Source of the DNA: Sipunculus nudus
Lineage: Eukaryota > Annelida > Sipuncula > Golfingiida > Sipunculidae
DNA length: 64,000 nucleotides
NCBI GenBank assembly: GCA_026874595.1
Contig: CM049313.1
Location: 40,638,659 to 40,702,658, forward strand
Direction of reading: 5' to 3'
The notes under the pieces were generated by a model. The model had not been told where the DNA came from. It saw nothing but the letters and a program-made list of their open reading frames with translations, and made no database searches. This document shows positions 23,916-35,659 of the stretch, one piece after another. The position numbers were made by a program, and so were the translations under genes. How positions within the stretch are numbered: the stretch's first letter is position 1; the number at the start of each line of letters is the position of its first letter.

Positions 23916-25870
23916 GGTTTAATTCTTAATTTCTGCCTACAGTGTGTTAGCTTTCATATTTTCATCTGAATATAAATCCAGACATATTTCTCATTATCTC
24001 TCATTACACATGCTCATGACATATAAAAACTTCAAACATGTGAACCATAATATGTAAATATAAATAAAATTCTTTTGTCATGCTGCCAGTCTGAATGTTC
24101 AAGCAGGAGAGCCCATGATTTACACCAATAGAAATTTGACACTTGTATAGTTTATATTCACTATAAATCTGAGACCAGCATGACATAGAGAGTTGGGTTA
24201 ATGTATAGTGTACCAGCTCTGAATTCCATCCACCCGATTACCTCCACAAGATTACGGCTGTTGATAGGGAGCAACAATACATAGCCATACTTTAAAGGAT
24301 ATGACATCATAAAATGGTTGTATTGGACATGTATGTGACAGTTAATCAGGCTTAGAGTCAACAATACATACTCAAAGGCAGGGATAGGTCCCAAACCATT
24401 TGTTAGGTATTGTAGGTAGCATTACACAAGGTACATATGGATAGAGTGTGGGTTCACGGCCAACATTCAGGTGTTAGGTAAATAGTCATAAGTGTATTGA
24501 CTGGCTGCTCAGATTAACTCAGGTCACCAGTCTATTCTAATAAACCAAACTAGATTAGCCCCAGGTCACCAGTCTATTGAACCAGGCCAAGAGAGTACAA
24601 CCTCAGCAGGTGGTTGGCTGAGTTTTGGCTGTGGTGGGTGGGAAAATTGCCAGAGTACATTACATAATGGAAAAAATGGAAGGGGTGGGGATATAGTCAA
24701 ATTTGGCCAGAAATCAGTGCTTAGAAGTTGTGCAAATTCTTGAATGTCATATTTAGATTTACTGCAGTTCTACTTTCTGTACAGGAGGGTGGGAAATACC
24801 AGTTGTCCAATTTTGGTTTTATTTTCCTGTCAGCAGTGAATGTAGATTTTGACAGGTGTACTAGCTGTAGTACACATACCCTGGCTAGTGTTTTCAACAG
24901 GGTTTTTGCAGTCATCTGTGAATTATACTGCTCCAGCACTTCAAAGTTCATTCATGTATAAGCACTTGTTAGATCACTCGTGTATAAAAGTGTGTGGGAA
25001 ATCCTTTGTGTCCTCCTTTGTGGTGCAGTATTTATTGCTCTATTTATAAAGAGACAATTACACCATAATGTTATTGTATCAGAGGATAATTTAATTGTGG
25101 TTCACACGCCCAGGGTAATTTCATCACGTTTCACATATGTTTGGTCCGGCCCAGTATTCAGATGGCAACACGTTTTATCAAGACATTTAACATCAGAGGA
25201 ATGTCAGATATCCCCAGGATGAGAAGTTTTATGTAATAGGCCATAATACAGGTCACATCAATGCAATTATGACATGATAAATGATATTCTATACAAAGTA
25301 GTACATTATCATTAAATTTATAAACCTAGGTTCATCGTTCTTGGGAAGGAAATGAAACTGCTCCTCGGAGAATATATTTCAAAACCATGAGTTAAATTCA
25401 CAGTTAATGCCTGCATGTTTTAGGAACAATCTGTAATACTGAACTGTACCTTATATTGGTTCTGTTTTGCAGTAATTAACCATTAATTGCCTTTTAATGC
25501 ATCTCAGACATTACTTTCCATTACAAGATCCAATATTTAAGGTATCGTCACAGGAATATTTGCATACAACACTTGCGTGACATTTTTTGTAATTAATTTT
25601 TGCACCAGCCCTTGTATACACAACTCTCTCATTAGGGAAACCACTTGATATAATGACCTACCTATAAGCAAGTATTAAAGTACGTCATTTCATGTAAAAT
25701 ATGGGATGGTTGAAACATTTCTGTATTTGTATATTAAGATCTATACAGATAAGTTTTCTGTATAATTTTTTGTTTTCAAAGAATGCATGTATGTGGGTTG
25801 TCTGTACGATATATTTTCACATATTTGAAGCTTTAGAGGTTTCCCCATTTTTATTTTTGTACACTCATGA
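23916..25870. other. noncoding, intron-like DNA
   Basis: Contains the short duplication at 24518-24590. Frames at 24721-25222 overlap on both strands and show no family features. Confidence 0.5.
24518..24590 (+). repeat. short direct duplication
   Basis: CAGGTCACCAGTCTATT occurs twice, about 45 bp apart, with AT-rich sequence between. Confidence 0.8.
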
Positions 25871-26076
25871 CAGGGCAGATCCAGGATTTCGGAAATGGAA
25901 GGGTCCAATCCAGAAAGACTTAACCTACAGGTCTTAAAAAAAAAGTCCTCTGGTCCAGAAATGGGGAGGTCCAGGTTGCAAAATTTGGTTTGATACCTTG
26001 AAAAAAGGTTGTTTAAGCTCAAAAAGAGGGGGGGGGTGTCCAGACCCCCTGGATCCTCCCTCTGGATCCGCCACTG
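25871..26076. mobile_element. small TIR element (CAGTGGCGGATCCAG type)
   Basis: A 206-bp element whose right end reads CAGTGGCGGATCCAG on the minus strand and whose left end reads CAGGGCAGATCCAGG on the plus strand. It ends 14 bp before the family 2 element. No flanking duplication was found, so the superfamily is left open. Confidence 0.5.
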
Positions 26077-26090
26077 CAGGAATTAGCAGT

Positions 26091-29000
26091 TTTTAGCTCA
26101 GCTGACTGAAAGTCATCTGAGCTATAGCGATCACTCTTTGTCCGTCGTCCGTCTGTCCGTCTGTCCGTCTGTCTGTCTGTCCGTCCGTTAACCAGGCACA
26201 AATCGTAACCGCTGGACCTAGAACCTTGTAACTTGGGATTCTGAGAGGTCCATAAAAAATCTCCTTGGAAACCAGAAATTAGGTCTCTGTTACCCATATC
26301 CTTCGAGCTATGTGGCCCCAAAGTACCCCCCAGAAAAGTAAAAAATTTCATACATAAACTTCAATATCTCATTAACTACTTGACTGATGGTCATGATATT
26401 TGGCATACATATTGATCATGAGATGTTACATCACTTCCTGCAGACTGGTGGCGCCACCTGTATTTTTCGATTTTTTACGAATTTTTTTCTCTATTTTTGA
26501 GACCTTTAAAAATGTGAACATCTGTTAACAAGGCACAAATCATAAAGACTGGACTTAGAATCTTAATTCTTGACACACTGAGAGGTCCATGAAAAATCTC
26601 CTTGGAAACCAGAAATTAGGTCTCTGTTACCCATATCCTTTGAGCTATGGGGCCCCAAAGTACCCCCCAGAATAGTAAAAAATTTCATACAAAACACTTC
26701 AATATCTCAATAACTACATCACTGATGGTCTTCATTTTTGGCATACATATTGATCATGAGATGTTCGATCAGTTCCTGCAGACTGGTGGCGCCACCTGTA
26801 CTGTTTGATTTTTTACGATTTTTTCCTCTATTTTTGAGACCTTTGAGGATGCTGTCATCTGTTAACCAGGCACAAATCGTAACGACTGGACCTAGAATCT
26901 TCATTTTCGACACACTGAGAGACCTATGAAAAGTCTCCATGGAAACCAGAAATTAGGTCTCTGTTACCCATATCCTTCGACATATGGGGCCCAAAATTAC
27001 CCCCCAGAATAGTCAAAAATTTCATACAAAAACTTCAATATCTCATTAACTACATCACTGATGGTCATGATTTTTGACATACATATTGATCATGAGATGT
27101 TTCATCAGTTTGTGCAGACTGGTGGCGCCACCTGTATTTTTCAATGTTCACGAATTGTTTTCTCCATTTTTGAGACCTTTAAGGATGTAGTTATCTGTCA
27201 ACAGGGTACAAATCGTAACGATTGGACCTAGAATCTTCGTTCTTGACACACAGGGAGACCCATGATAAGTCTCCACTGAAACCTGAAATTTGGTCTCTGT
27301 TACCCATATCCTTTGAGCTATGGCACTCCAAAGTACAGCTCAGAATAATGGAAAATTTGATACAAAAGCTAAAGTATCTGAACAACTAATGCAGAGATAA
27401 CCATAATTGTTTGCATGGATATTGATCATGGAGTGTTTCATAAGTTTCTGCAGACTGGTGGCACCACCTGTATTTGTTCGTTTTTTTTTACGAAATTTTT
27501 CTGTATTTTTGAGACCTTTAAAGATATGAACATCTGTTAACAGGGCACAAATCATAAAAACTGGACCAAGAATCTTCATTCTTGACACACAGGGAGACCC
27601 ATGAAAAGTCTCCATGGAAACTTGAAATTAGGTCTCTGTAACCCATATTCTTTAAGCTGTATGGGTCCAAAATACCCCCCCCCCCCAGAATAATGGAAAA
27701 TTTGATACAAAAACTGCAGTATTTCAATAACTACAACACTGATGGTCATGATTTTCGGCATACATATTGATCATGAGCTGTTCCATCAGTTTCTGCAGAC
27801 TGGGTGTGCCACCTCTATTTTTTTTTCAAATTTTTACGAATTTTTTTTTTTGAGACCTTTAAAGATGTGGTTATCTGTCAACAGGGTACAAATAGCAACA
27901 ACTGGACCTAGAATCTTCATTCTTGTCATGCAAGGAGGCCCATGAAAGGTGCCTGTGGAAACTTGAAATTAGGTCTCTGTTACCCATATCCTTCAAGCTA
28001 TAGGACTCCGAAGTATCCCTCAGAATAATGGACAATTTGATACAAAAACTGAAGTATCTGAACAACTAATGCAGAGATCACCATGATTTTTTGCATGGAT
28101 ATTGACCATTAAGTGTTTTAATTAGTTTCTGCAGACTGGTGGAGCCACCTGTATTTTTGTATCCGCCAAAACGAAGTTTTGCGGGTACTATGTTTTTGAC
28201 AGAGTTCCTCCACCGCGGCGGCGTTCGTTTCCAGAGAGCTCCTCGGAGACTAATGGACCGATTTTTCCCAAACTTACACCTATTATCGGGTCACATGTGA
28301 ACTGGTTCCTAACAAATTTGCATTGACCTCTGACCTTTTCTCTCTATCCAGTGTCCATTTGTGGGTCTGTTTCCACTCATAAACCCTCATATCTCGGGAA
28401 CCGTTTGACCGATCAGGAAATAAAATTGATACAAATGTAGCCCTTGGATTGCTTATAACATACACAAAAAATGGTGGCGCCACCTGTAACCATGTTTGCA
28501 CAGTGTCCATCTGTTCATCTGCCTTGGGTTAAAATCACTCATATTGACTAATTCACCTGAAATTCGTCATGTGTATACATCCAGGATAGCTTTCTTGATT
28601 TTATGACAGGTGGCGCCACCTACGTTCACGTTCACGCTGATGACATCCAAGCTTATATCTCGGGAACCGTTTGACCGATCAGGAAATAAAGTTTATACAA
28701 ATGTAGCCCTTTGATAGCTCTGTAACATACACAAAAAATGGTGGCGCCACCTGTAACAATGTTTGCACAGGGTCTGTCTGTTAGTCTGCCGTGGCCTAAA
28801 ATCACTCATTTCTCTGTAGTGGTTCGACATAACTGCCTAAAATTTTGCAGGTTTATACATCGTGGACAGCTTTCTTGATTTTATGACAGGTGGCGCCACC
28901 TACATTCTAGTTAACGCTGGACACCTCCAAGCTCATATCTCAGGAACCATTTGACCGATCCGGCCAAAATTGTGCATGTGTTTAGATCTCACATAGGTCT

Positions 29001-29503
29001 TTATCATACACAAAACTGGAGGGGTTACCTGCAAAGATTTTTGCACAGTGTTTGTCTGTTTGTCTGCCATGGGCAAAAAATCGCTCATATACATGTAGTG
29101 GTTTGACTTTTCTGCCTAAAATTTTGCAGGTGTATACAACTTGGACAGCTTTCTGGATTTGTGGTAGGTGGCACAACCTACATACACATTTAGGCTGCAG
29201 ACATCCATGCTAATATGCAACATACCTCACTCTATTTCCCCTTGCCACTCAATCCATGCCTCACTATCCGATTTTGCAGATACATGTAGTCACTTGTCGG
29301 TTACCTGTATTCTAGTTTTAAAAGTTTACACATTTTTCTCTATTTTTGAGATATATAAATACAGACTAAATCTTGGCCTGTTGGTTAATCTGTTTGATGC
29401 TTCAGTTGAATGGGTATATACTACCATTCTGATGATAAAATTTCCTTTTGCTAATCTCTTCCCAGTCAGCTGAGCGTCATGACCCATGGGTCACTTGTTT
29501 CTT
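26091..29503 (+). mobile_element. Helentron-like family 2 with 337-bp tandem core, interrupted by family 1 copy C
   Basis: The 5' end is TTTTT followed by an imperfect hairpin (AGCTCAGCTGACT / AGTCATCTGAGCT) and a CTGTCCGTC microsatellite (about 26138-26178). Six tandem units of about 337 bp follow to 28157; GGTGGCGCCACC or a variant ends the units at about 26460, 26798, 27134, 27470, 27814 and 28151. After the family 1 insertion the element resumes and ends near 29466-29503 with GTCAGCTGAGC (inverse of the 5' terminus), the perfect palindrome TGACCCATGGGTCA, and CTTGTTTC. No coding capacity is seen. Confidence 0.75.
28159..29315 (+). mobile_element. Helentron-like family 1, copy C (nested)
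   Basis: The longest family 1 copy. It starts GTATCCGCCAAAACGAAG, with the 5' hairpin partner GCGGGTAC just after. It has four intact GGTGGCGCCACC palindromes (28473, 28609, 28740, 28889; spacing 136, 131 and 149 bp) and two degenerate ones, and ends at CTAG|TTTT. It lies in a T-run inside the family 2 array: family 2 sequence (CTGTATTTTT) precedes it, and family 2-like sequence (TTTTTCTCTATTTTTGAGA) resumes afterwards. It is therefore younger than that array. Confidence 0.75.
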
Positions 29504-29562
29504 ATTGAAATGCTTTTCTTTTCTAGTGTAAGTTTACATAAGTTTATATTGTATTGTTACAG

Positions 29563-29664
29563 ATCGGGAGTTTGAGAGGGTACTACCTGTTTGAGCACCA
29601 TGGCGTATCAAAGCGTTCTGTGGAGATGTCACACCATCACATTCCATTGGAAGAAGAACCAAAG
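29563..29664 (+). CDS. internal exon of a furin-like proprotein convertase (prodomain)
   Basis: Proprotein convertases are secretory-pathway subtilisin-like proteases that cut precursors after paired basic residues; the prodomain folds and inhibits the enzyme until it is cleaved. This 102-nt exon is bounded by an acceptor (AG at 29561-29562 after a T-rich tract) and a donor (AAG|GTCAGT), both in phase 0. It encodes 34 residues. The core GSLRGYYLFEHHGVSKRS aligns with the furin/PCSK5/PCSK6 prodomain around the internal KRS cleavage site, and the exon ends in EPK, where family members continue with a V-x-W-x-x-QQ segment in the next exon. The Q-I-G-S-L start also recalls PC1/3, so the subtype is not certain. 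Signal peptide, catalytic and P domains are not in the window as far as I can see. The family call is by memory of family sequence, not by a search. Confidence 0.85.
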
Positions 29665-29689
29665 GTCAGTATTTACAGTTTATGTGTTC

Positions 29690-30600
29690 CTCCCTGTCCC
29701 ACACCCACAGGCTTAACATGGACCTCTCTACCAGGCCCTCAGGCCATGACATAACATGTTCATTCCCTACCCGGCCCAAAAGGTCATAACATAACATATT
29801 CCCCCCCCCCCCACCTAAAACTCACAGACCAAAACATACCATGTTCCTCCCAACCACTTCCCTACAGGCCTTCACATAACATTATAGTCCCCACCCTTTC
29901 CCCACAGGCCAAAGCATAACATGGTCCTCTCCACCCTGTCCCCACAGGTAATACCTCCCCACCTCAACTCCACAGGTTATTACTTTACATGTTCCTCCCA
30001 ACCTTGCCCCACAGACCATAACATAACTTGTTCCTCCCCACCCCAAACCACAGGCATAACATGGTCCTCCCATATGTCCCCTACAGGCATAACATGTTCC
30101 CACCAGCCTGCCCCCTCAGGCAAAACATGGTCTTCCCCAACCTGCCCCATCAGGCATAATTAACAAGCATGGTCCTCTCCACCCTGCCCCCACAGGTAAA
30201 ACATGGACCTCCCCAACCGCCCTAACAAGTTTTAACTTTACATGTTCCTCTCCACCTTTACCCACAGGCCATAACATAACATGTTCCTTCCCACCCTGCC
30301 CCCACAGGCGTAAAATGGTCCTCTTCACTCTGCCCCCACAGGCATAACATGGTCCTCCCCACCCGGCCCCCACAGGCATAACATGGTCCTCCCCATCTGG
30401 CCCCAACAGGCATAACATGGTCCTCACCACCTGGCCCCAGTTTTAACTTTACATGTTCCTCTCCACCTCGATCCATAGGCCATAACATAGTGTTTCTCCC
30501 CACCCCACCCTACAGGCCATTACATAATGTTTTTCTTTCCACCCCAGCCAACAGGCCATAACGTAACATGTTCCTCCCTACGCGCCCCAACAGCTAGGCC
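29690..30600 (+). repeat. C-rich degenerate minisatellite, unit about 34 bp
   Basis: About 26 imperfect units of CCCCACAGGCATAACATGGT plus a CCTCCCCACC-type tail, most regular at 30300-30440. It starts about 25 bp after the donor of the convertase exon. The C-rich tract before CAG in most units looks like a splice acceptor. Open frames in this stretch are repeat artefacts. Confidence 0.85.
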
Positions 30601-33112
30601 ATGCAGCTATTTGATCAAAATTCACCACACAGGTATATTTCAACTGGATTTTCAGCGAGATCATCAGAAGTGTTCTTTAGTAGCCCATTTTTCACTAATC
30701 TTATCCTCTATTGGTACTGACCTGTCAATCACAGTACTATTTTGGGCATAGATTTGTGACAAGATTATTGGTGGGATCTTGCATTGAGAGCACATAGTAA
30801 ATTCATGTCATATCTTCTAGGGTTTGAATTGTACTATTTTCAGGTTGATTACCCAGGCATTAGAGGAAAGCTTGGGTTAAATATGATTTGGACACAACTG
30901 AACTACCTTTTTGCTTGTGATACCAATACATTCCCATGTGCTAAAGAGTATAGGAGGGTTACACCACATATGTTATACAGATAAATGCATATTTAAATGT
31001 GCAGTGGCATGCATTTCTAAAAGTTCAGTGACCACATGAATATTAACTAGACCTCTCCTGACCCCTGCCCTCCCCCATTAAGAAAACAAAAGGCACTTGA
31101 AAGATAACATTTTGCCAGGAATCCTAAAGTCAATGTGGGCCTTTCAGTGGCAGTTTTATCCACATAATAAGTAGATGTGGACACAAAGGTTTTGAATAGC
31201 AGTTAACTCATATGAGGGTTTATCTTTACATTTATGCTTATATTTTTGCAGTTGGGTTTCTATTTAGCTTTTAGTGGTAACCCATCCAGGGATATCTCAT
31301 ATTGGTCTGTATGGTAACTGAAAGGTGTTCTTCATTGAGATCATAATGCTCCTTTAGGCCTGGTTCTACTGTGTCCTTCATCCAATGAATGAAACATCTG
31401 CCGGGGATTGAGTATGATACCAGCTCAGTGGACCGTCTAATGATGCCAGATAAAAAAAGAGAGTTGTTTTTAGGGGATTAGGTTGACACGGAGGTGGTAT
31501 TTGAGGCAACTGCACTTACCAACAAGGTTCTAGCTGCTATTTCTAAAAAAAAAACAGGTTGGATTTATTTGTCAGTGTTTGGCCATCCGCTACAGCGGGT
31601 CTGTCTCACACAGAGATAAGTGGATCGTGCTGGCCCCCACCCACCTGCTTTTGATTCTAGTTTATATGACTACAAGACGTGCAGAGTCTGGTTGATATTC
31701 CTGGTTCAAGACCTCAAGCAGAGTCTGGTTGATATTCCTGGTTCAAGACCTCAAGCAGAGTCTGGTTGATATTCCTGGTTCAAGACCTCAAGCGGCAGGC
31801 CACAGCCAGCGGCTGTAAAATGTTTGACATTTATATAACAGGCTGTACATGGTTACCTCATTTGTACAGATCTGTTCCAGCCGATAGTCCTGAGTGAGAA
31901 ACTCATTAAATTACACCTTAAGGGTTAGGTGAAAGAGTGAGTGATTTATTAAATAAATAAATAGATAAATGATGCGATATGAATGACTGATGAATAATTT
32001 AAATGAATGAGTCCATCAGCAAAATGGATAATTGACAAAATGTATGATGTTAATGAATCTTTTTAGTAATTTAATTTAGAAATAAGATGGATACTATGAA
32101 TAAGTTGGTGTTGTGAAATATATGGCAATCTATGAATTCATGAGTCAAATGAATGGAAACGTATATTTTTATGGGAGAAATGATTATATCCATGTAGTTG
32201 AGGGTTAAAGGGGCCCAATCTAACCTTTATAAACTAAAGGTAATCCCTTGGACCATTTATAAAAATAGGCCAGAAAACGTGGATATCACCACACACAGGC
32301 TGCTCGTCTTGTTTATATCAATATGTTTATAGAATAAGGGGGCCCGCTAAAATAAAACAAATTCAAAAAGGGTGTCTAGCTGCAAGTCAGATAAGCCATA
32401 GCTTTGCAAATGGCTTTTCACAACAAGTGACCTTTCTACCTCCACATATATGCAATATATCACCTTAGGTTACTTGTTTTCCTGTTTGTCAACATTCCTG
32501 TTTACAAACATGTTGTTGATAAACAAGTCAATACATCCTTTACGAAGACCTTATATGAACTTTTCACAACCAAAATTACCCTAAGATCATCAATATATAC
32601 ACAGAGGAACCAGAAATCACATAAATTCTTTTTAAAAAGGTAGGTGAATGGGCAACTTTAAACCCAGTGATGTAACTTGGCAGTATATAAGCAAAATTAT
32701 TGAGGGGTCCACAGTCTTTTATTTGCAGTTCACTATTTCATCCAGCCTTTGATTTGTTGTACTGATTAAAACTATGCAGGCAGAATGCTGAAAATTAAGC
32801 CATTATTTACAGTTTTCTTATTGGGAAAAAATCTGGTTAAATTGTTTACTCCAGATGTAAGTGATTCTGCTGTAACACAGTTTGGCATTTTCATCAGCTG
32901 TTCAGCTTGCATATATAGCCCCCATGTGTGCCATATACCAAATTCTAGACATGTTATGCAGCCAGAGAACTAAGTTTAGACTGTTTCAATCAGGCGCTGC
33001 ACATTTGAACTGTCAGACTGAACAGTTAGCCTTAATTAGGGTGGCAGGGATGAGATTTGTACAGCACCAGGAGAACAATAAGGGCTGTCAGACCAGCCAG
33101 ACAGCACTATGC
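30601..33112. other. intron-like DNA downstream of the convertase exon
   Basis: Presumed intron. Apart from the 37-bp triplet repeat and AATG/AAAT-rich text near 31950-32150, no exon with convertase motifs (V-x-W-x-x-QQ, DDG, HGTRCAG, SWGPEDDG) is seen. Confidence 0.5.
31681..31791 (+). repeat. 37-bp tandem repeat, 3 copies
   Basis: Three identical units beginning GCAGAGTCTGGTTGATATTC and ending AGACCTCAA. Confidence 0.95.
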
Positions 33113-33410
33113 ATGCTGGTCAGTCACTACATCAGCCCGCTCCTCTTAATGCGTTAATCTGACAGTTTGTCATAGTGTACTTATCATGGACTTATGAGTA
33201 TACTTGGTGATTACAGTGCTGTGCCAATTGATGCTGGTCAGCCACTACATCAGCCTGCTCCTCTTAATGCATTAATCTGACAGTTTGTCATGATTTACTT
33301 ATCATATACTAATGAGTATACCTGTACTGGGTTATTACAACGCTGTGGATGCTGACAGTTTGAGTACTTATCATGTAGAAGAAAGACAGAGTATACTGGG
33401 TGATCACAAC
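33113..33410 (+). repeat. about 120-bp tandem duplication plus partial third copy
   Basis: ATGCTGGTCAG(T/C)CACTACATC recurs at about 33113 and 33226; each copy continues through CTCCTCTTAATGC and GACAGTTTGTCAT to a GGTGATTACA-type end. A shortened third copy follows to about 33410. Confidence 0.8.
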
Positions 33411-33704
33411 GCTGCACCTTTTGTTTCCCATTGCTCTCTGTTGTAAATCTATTATTTACATACAAGTGCAGCTGAATTTAAACCTTTTTTATAGGGAGGC
33501 TCTCTATAGAGCACATACCTCCACCAAGGCTGAACCATCCTCCTGGGTCTTCCATTTTATGCAGATCAGCTCCAAAAATCCAGTTGAGTCTTGCTGGCCC
33601 ATGTCAATTTCATCCACAAAGTCTGGTTGATATCACTTCAGTATGTTTAAGTGTAATACTGCCAACAAACAAATAAAGACAGGTTATGTAGTGGTATAAT
33701 GTAG

Positions 33705-33775
33705 GACATGGTGGCGTAACTTTAAGGACCCAGGACTGGTGACTGGGAAAATTTGGGTATGAGTCCCAAGCAGAC
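33705..33775 (+). mobile_element. tRNA-derived SINE remnant
   Basis: A-box-like GGCGTAACTTTAAGGACCC, then GACTGGTGACTGGGAAA and a degraded B-box GGGTATGAGTCCC. This is the order and spacing of a tRNA-derived SINE head. The downstream body up to about 33900 is unremarkable. Confidence 0.45.
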
Positions 33776-34806
33776 CACCTATCACTCTAAGACACCTGAC
33801 CAAACTCTTAACCACAAGGGTGTGCCCTCTCTACCCAGTAGATAGAGATCAATGACAGGCTTTGTGAGATCGAGTCACAGTGGTCTTATTAGTGAGTTGA
33901 ATGACACTTAAAATTTAGATAAAAAGTACAAAAATTAAGATGTCAAACTAGCACACCCTAGGAGAACCAGTAAAATGATATCTTGGTAATAAACTTTAAT
34001 TGGTTTACACACATACAGACACACACAAAAGAAATAAGTAACTTACAGACAAAATAATTAAAATAAACCTTATGCTTCTTTCCTCATGTGATTTTGATAT
34101 TCTTTTCATGTTTCATGAATTCTGGTGTGTGGCAGCCTCGCCAGTTCTTGCACTTCAGGTAAAATATGAAAATAACTGCATGGTCTGATATATTGAAAAC
34201 TTTGGTGACAAGTTGACATATGCAATGGCCATGAAATGTCAGAAAGTGGAATCCTACATCAATAGTTAAATGAAGAAGAATGACAGCACCATTAGATAAA
34301 TTTGAAAAAAAAATATCAGCTAATGGGAAAGTGTTGTGGAGGCACATGCCACAATACAGTTTCCCAGTAGTTCTGTTGCATTAGGATAATTGCTTCTTTT
34401 CTGTTGGTTTCTCAGTTTGCATTTCTGATGACTTAGCCAGCATATTCAAGGAGAACATCACTCCAAGCTGATATGTTGTTTGGATGACCCAGCATTCCTG
34501 TCTTCTTGTTTTTTATTCATGGGTTATTCCTGGCCCCGTGTGTTGTCTGCAAGTATGTTTTGGTTAGGCTTTCTTTCATCTTTTATTGTCTGTGAATGCT
34601 CTGTTATCACCGTTTTGTTTCTGTTCATTCTTGTCACACCCCTGCCAGGTAGGCTGTTCAGACAGTCATGTGAGGTTAAGAGTTTTCAGGATTTAGAAAA
34701 CTCTTAAATGAGCGTTTATGAAAATAAAAGAATGGTTCTCAATAAGAAGCCTTTATTTTCTTTAAATATAATCTCAGTCGCTTTATTATTGCCTCCCTAG
34801 ATAACT
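33776..34806. other. intron-like DNA
   Basis: Nothing recognised. Frames at 34084-34347 (-) and 34480-34707 (+) have no family features. Confidence 0.5.
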
Positions 34807-35337
34807 GTATCCGCCAAAACAGAGTTTTACGTATACTATGTTTTCAGCCAGATGCTGCCACATAGGTTTCTGGAGAATTCCTTTGTAACAACTGGATGAG
34901 ATTTTACGAAACACAAATTATGATCAGCTTGGTCATGTGAACTGCAGTCTTGTCATTTTTTGTTGACCTCAGCCCTTTTTTTTCTGCACAGTGTCCATCT
35001 GTGCCTCTGTTTTCACACATAAACCCAAACATCTTGGGACTTGTTTGACCAATTGGGCTGAAAATTTCCACGAGCTTTATATAGCTTTATAACATCCAGA
35101 AAACTGGTGGTGCCACCTACCACCAATTTTACACAGTGTCCATCTGTTTGTCTGCCTTGGGTTAAAATCACTCATTTCTCATTTATCTTTATATTGTACA
35201 GAAAACTGGTGGTGCCACCTACCACCATTTTTGCACTGCGTCCATCTTTTTGTCTGGCTTGGATTAAAACCACTCATATCTCTGCAATGGTCAGACATCC
35301 ATGCTAATTTTCAGCACATCTCAATCTATTTCCCCTT
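34807..35337 (+). mobile_element. Helentron-like family 1, copy D (3' truncated)
   Basis: Starts GTATCCGCCAAAACAGAG with a degraded hairpin partner. It continues through the family 1 5' region and two diverged palindrome units (GGTGGTGCCACC near 35107 and 35209). Similarity stops at the CTATTTCCCCTTA segment, so the 3' hairpin and CTAG end are missing. Confidence 0.6.
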
Positions 35338-35659
35338 ACTACTTACAGTATTGGTTCATTGAAAAAGAGCAATCTACAGAGTGAGGTTAAATTTTGTTGG
35401 ATCCTGTTACATCCCATCAAATTTCCTGATACTTTGACCAAAATGCTAAGCCTTGTCAGAGACAATTTAAGCTAAACCCAGTATTACACAGTTATAGCAT
35501 TCACTTTACATATAGAGAATTTACTGAGTCATATTATATTGGCCTTTCTACAAATTTGTTGTGTTACATTTATTCATAACTTTCAATATGTACAGACATT
35601 CGTATATTATAATTGAGCTCTCTGTCATGATTTTGTTCATTATTATCAGTTCTTCATTA

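Noticed and set aside
26019-28510. Repeated frames of 60-110 codons
   Set aside because: They are read-through of the 337-bp tandem units and family 1 copy C, with stops at the same place in each unit.
29665-29754. Extension of the convertase frame past 29664
   Set aside because: The frame runs through a GTCAGT donor into the C-rich minisatellite, and convertase similarity stops at EPK.
29882-30503. Gly-rich minus-strand frames
   Set aside because: Produced by the C-rich minisatellite read on the other strand.
30784-30984. Exon candidate with acceptor-like TTTTCAG before VDYPGIRG
   Set aside because: The peptide does not match the expected next convertase segment and has no donor; no support.
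33490-33632. Frame with text resembling a widespread CCTCCACCAAGG repeat
   Set aside because: Resembles a repeat-end motif known in many animals, but the boundaries could not be defined, so no element was called.
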